The notes under the pieces were generated by a model. That model had not been told where the DNA came from, searched no databases, and saw nothing but the letters and a program-made list of their open reading frames with translations. Both the position numbers and the translations under genes were made by a program. Source: JADMII01 sp036278595 (lineage in GTDB: Bacteria > Chloroflexota > Dehalococcoidia > DSTF01 > JACRBR01). Taken from it: DNA of 8,822 nucleotides. Positions 8,814 through 8,822 of the stretch are shown here, one piece after another. The DNA lies in the NCBI GenBank assembly GCA_036278595.1, contig DASUKS010000010.1, positions 1 to 8,822 of the forward strand, in the 5' to 3' direction. Each line of letters begins with the position of its first letter. The stretch's first letter is position 1.

Positions 8814-8822
8814 ATGCCGATC
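8814..8822 (+). CDS. Possible first codons of a gene cut by the window end
   Basis: An ATG at 8814 follows GGGAG (8799-8803) at a rather long spacing of 10 nt and the candidate -10 at 8771. Only three codons are visible, so the product is unknown and even the reality of the gene is uncertain. Confidence 0.25.

Overview
This is a GC-rich bacterial window: codon third positions are mostly G or C, start codons include GTG, and Shine-Dalgarno and sigma70-like promoter elements are readable. The lineage cannot be fixed from sequence alone. An ImuB/DnaE2 pair with a DUF6504-type companion, a Gram-positive-style LexA-like box and a TTGGATGT-type palindromic repeat would fit Chloroflexota or Actinomycetota, but this is inference.

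Layout. Left part, plus strand: the C-terminal bulk of a beta-class adenine DNA methyltransferase (cut by the window edge), then a complete short-chain dehydrogenase/reductase with its own promoter. About 400 nt without an intact gene follow. They hold a minus-strand Rho-independent terminator, a frameshifted remnant of a small SEC-C zinc-binding protein and an isolated inverted repeat.

Centre, minus strand: an error-prone DNA repair cluster, in transcription order imuB (catalytically dead Y-family scaffold), a DUF6504-like small gene overlapping the imuB end, and dnaE2/imuC (error-prone C-family polymerase). A plus-strand vapBC-type toxin-antitoxin pair (AbrB-fold antitoxin, PIN toxin) sits between the DUF6504-like gene and dnaE2. 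It fills the gap so tightly that vapC and the DUF6504-like gene overlap tail to tail by 4 nt, and vapB and dnaE2 start head to head within 50 nt. imuB is preceded by a good sigma70-like promoter whose spacer contains a LexA-like palindrome, so SOS control is likely. dnaE2 carries an in-frame insert of about 45 residues, largely encoded by a palindromic, tandem-repeat-containing DNA element.

Right part, plus strand: a divergent membrane-anchored GGDEF-domain protein whose catalytic signature is destroyed but whose c-di-GMP inhibitory site (RxxD) is kept. It is followed by a possible promoter and the first codons of another gene.

How they work together: ImuB and DnaE2 are expected to form a damage-inducible translesion mutasome at the sliding clamp. 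No ImuA gene is visible, and the DUF6504-like protein is a candidate third component. The vapBC pair is most simply read as a later insertion that now separates dnaE2 from the imuB promoter. Nothing in the window ties the methyltransferase, the dehydrogenase or the GGDEF protein to this function.
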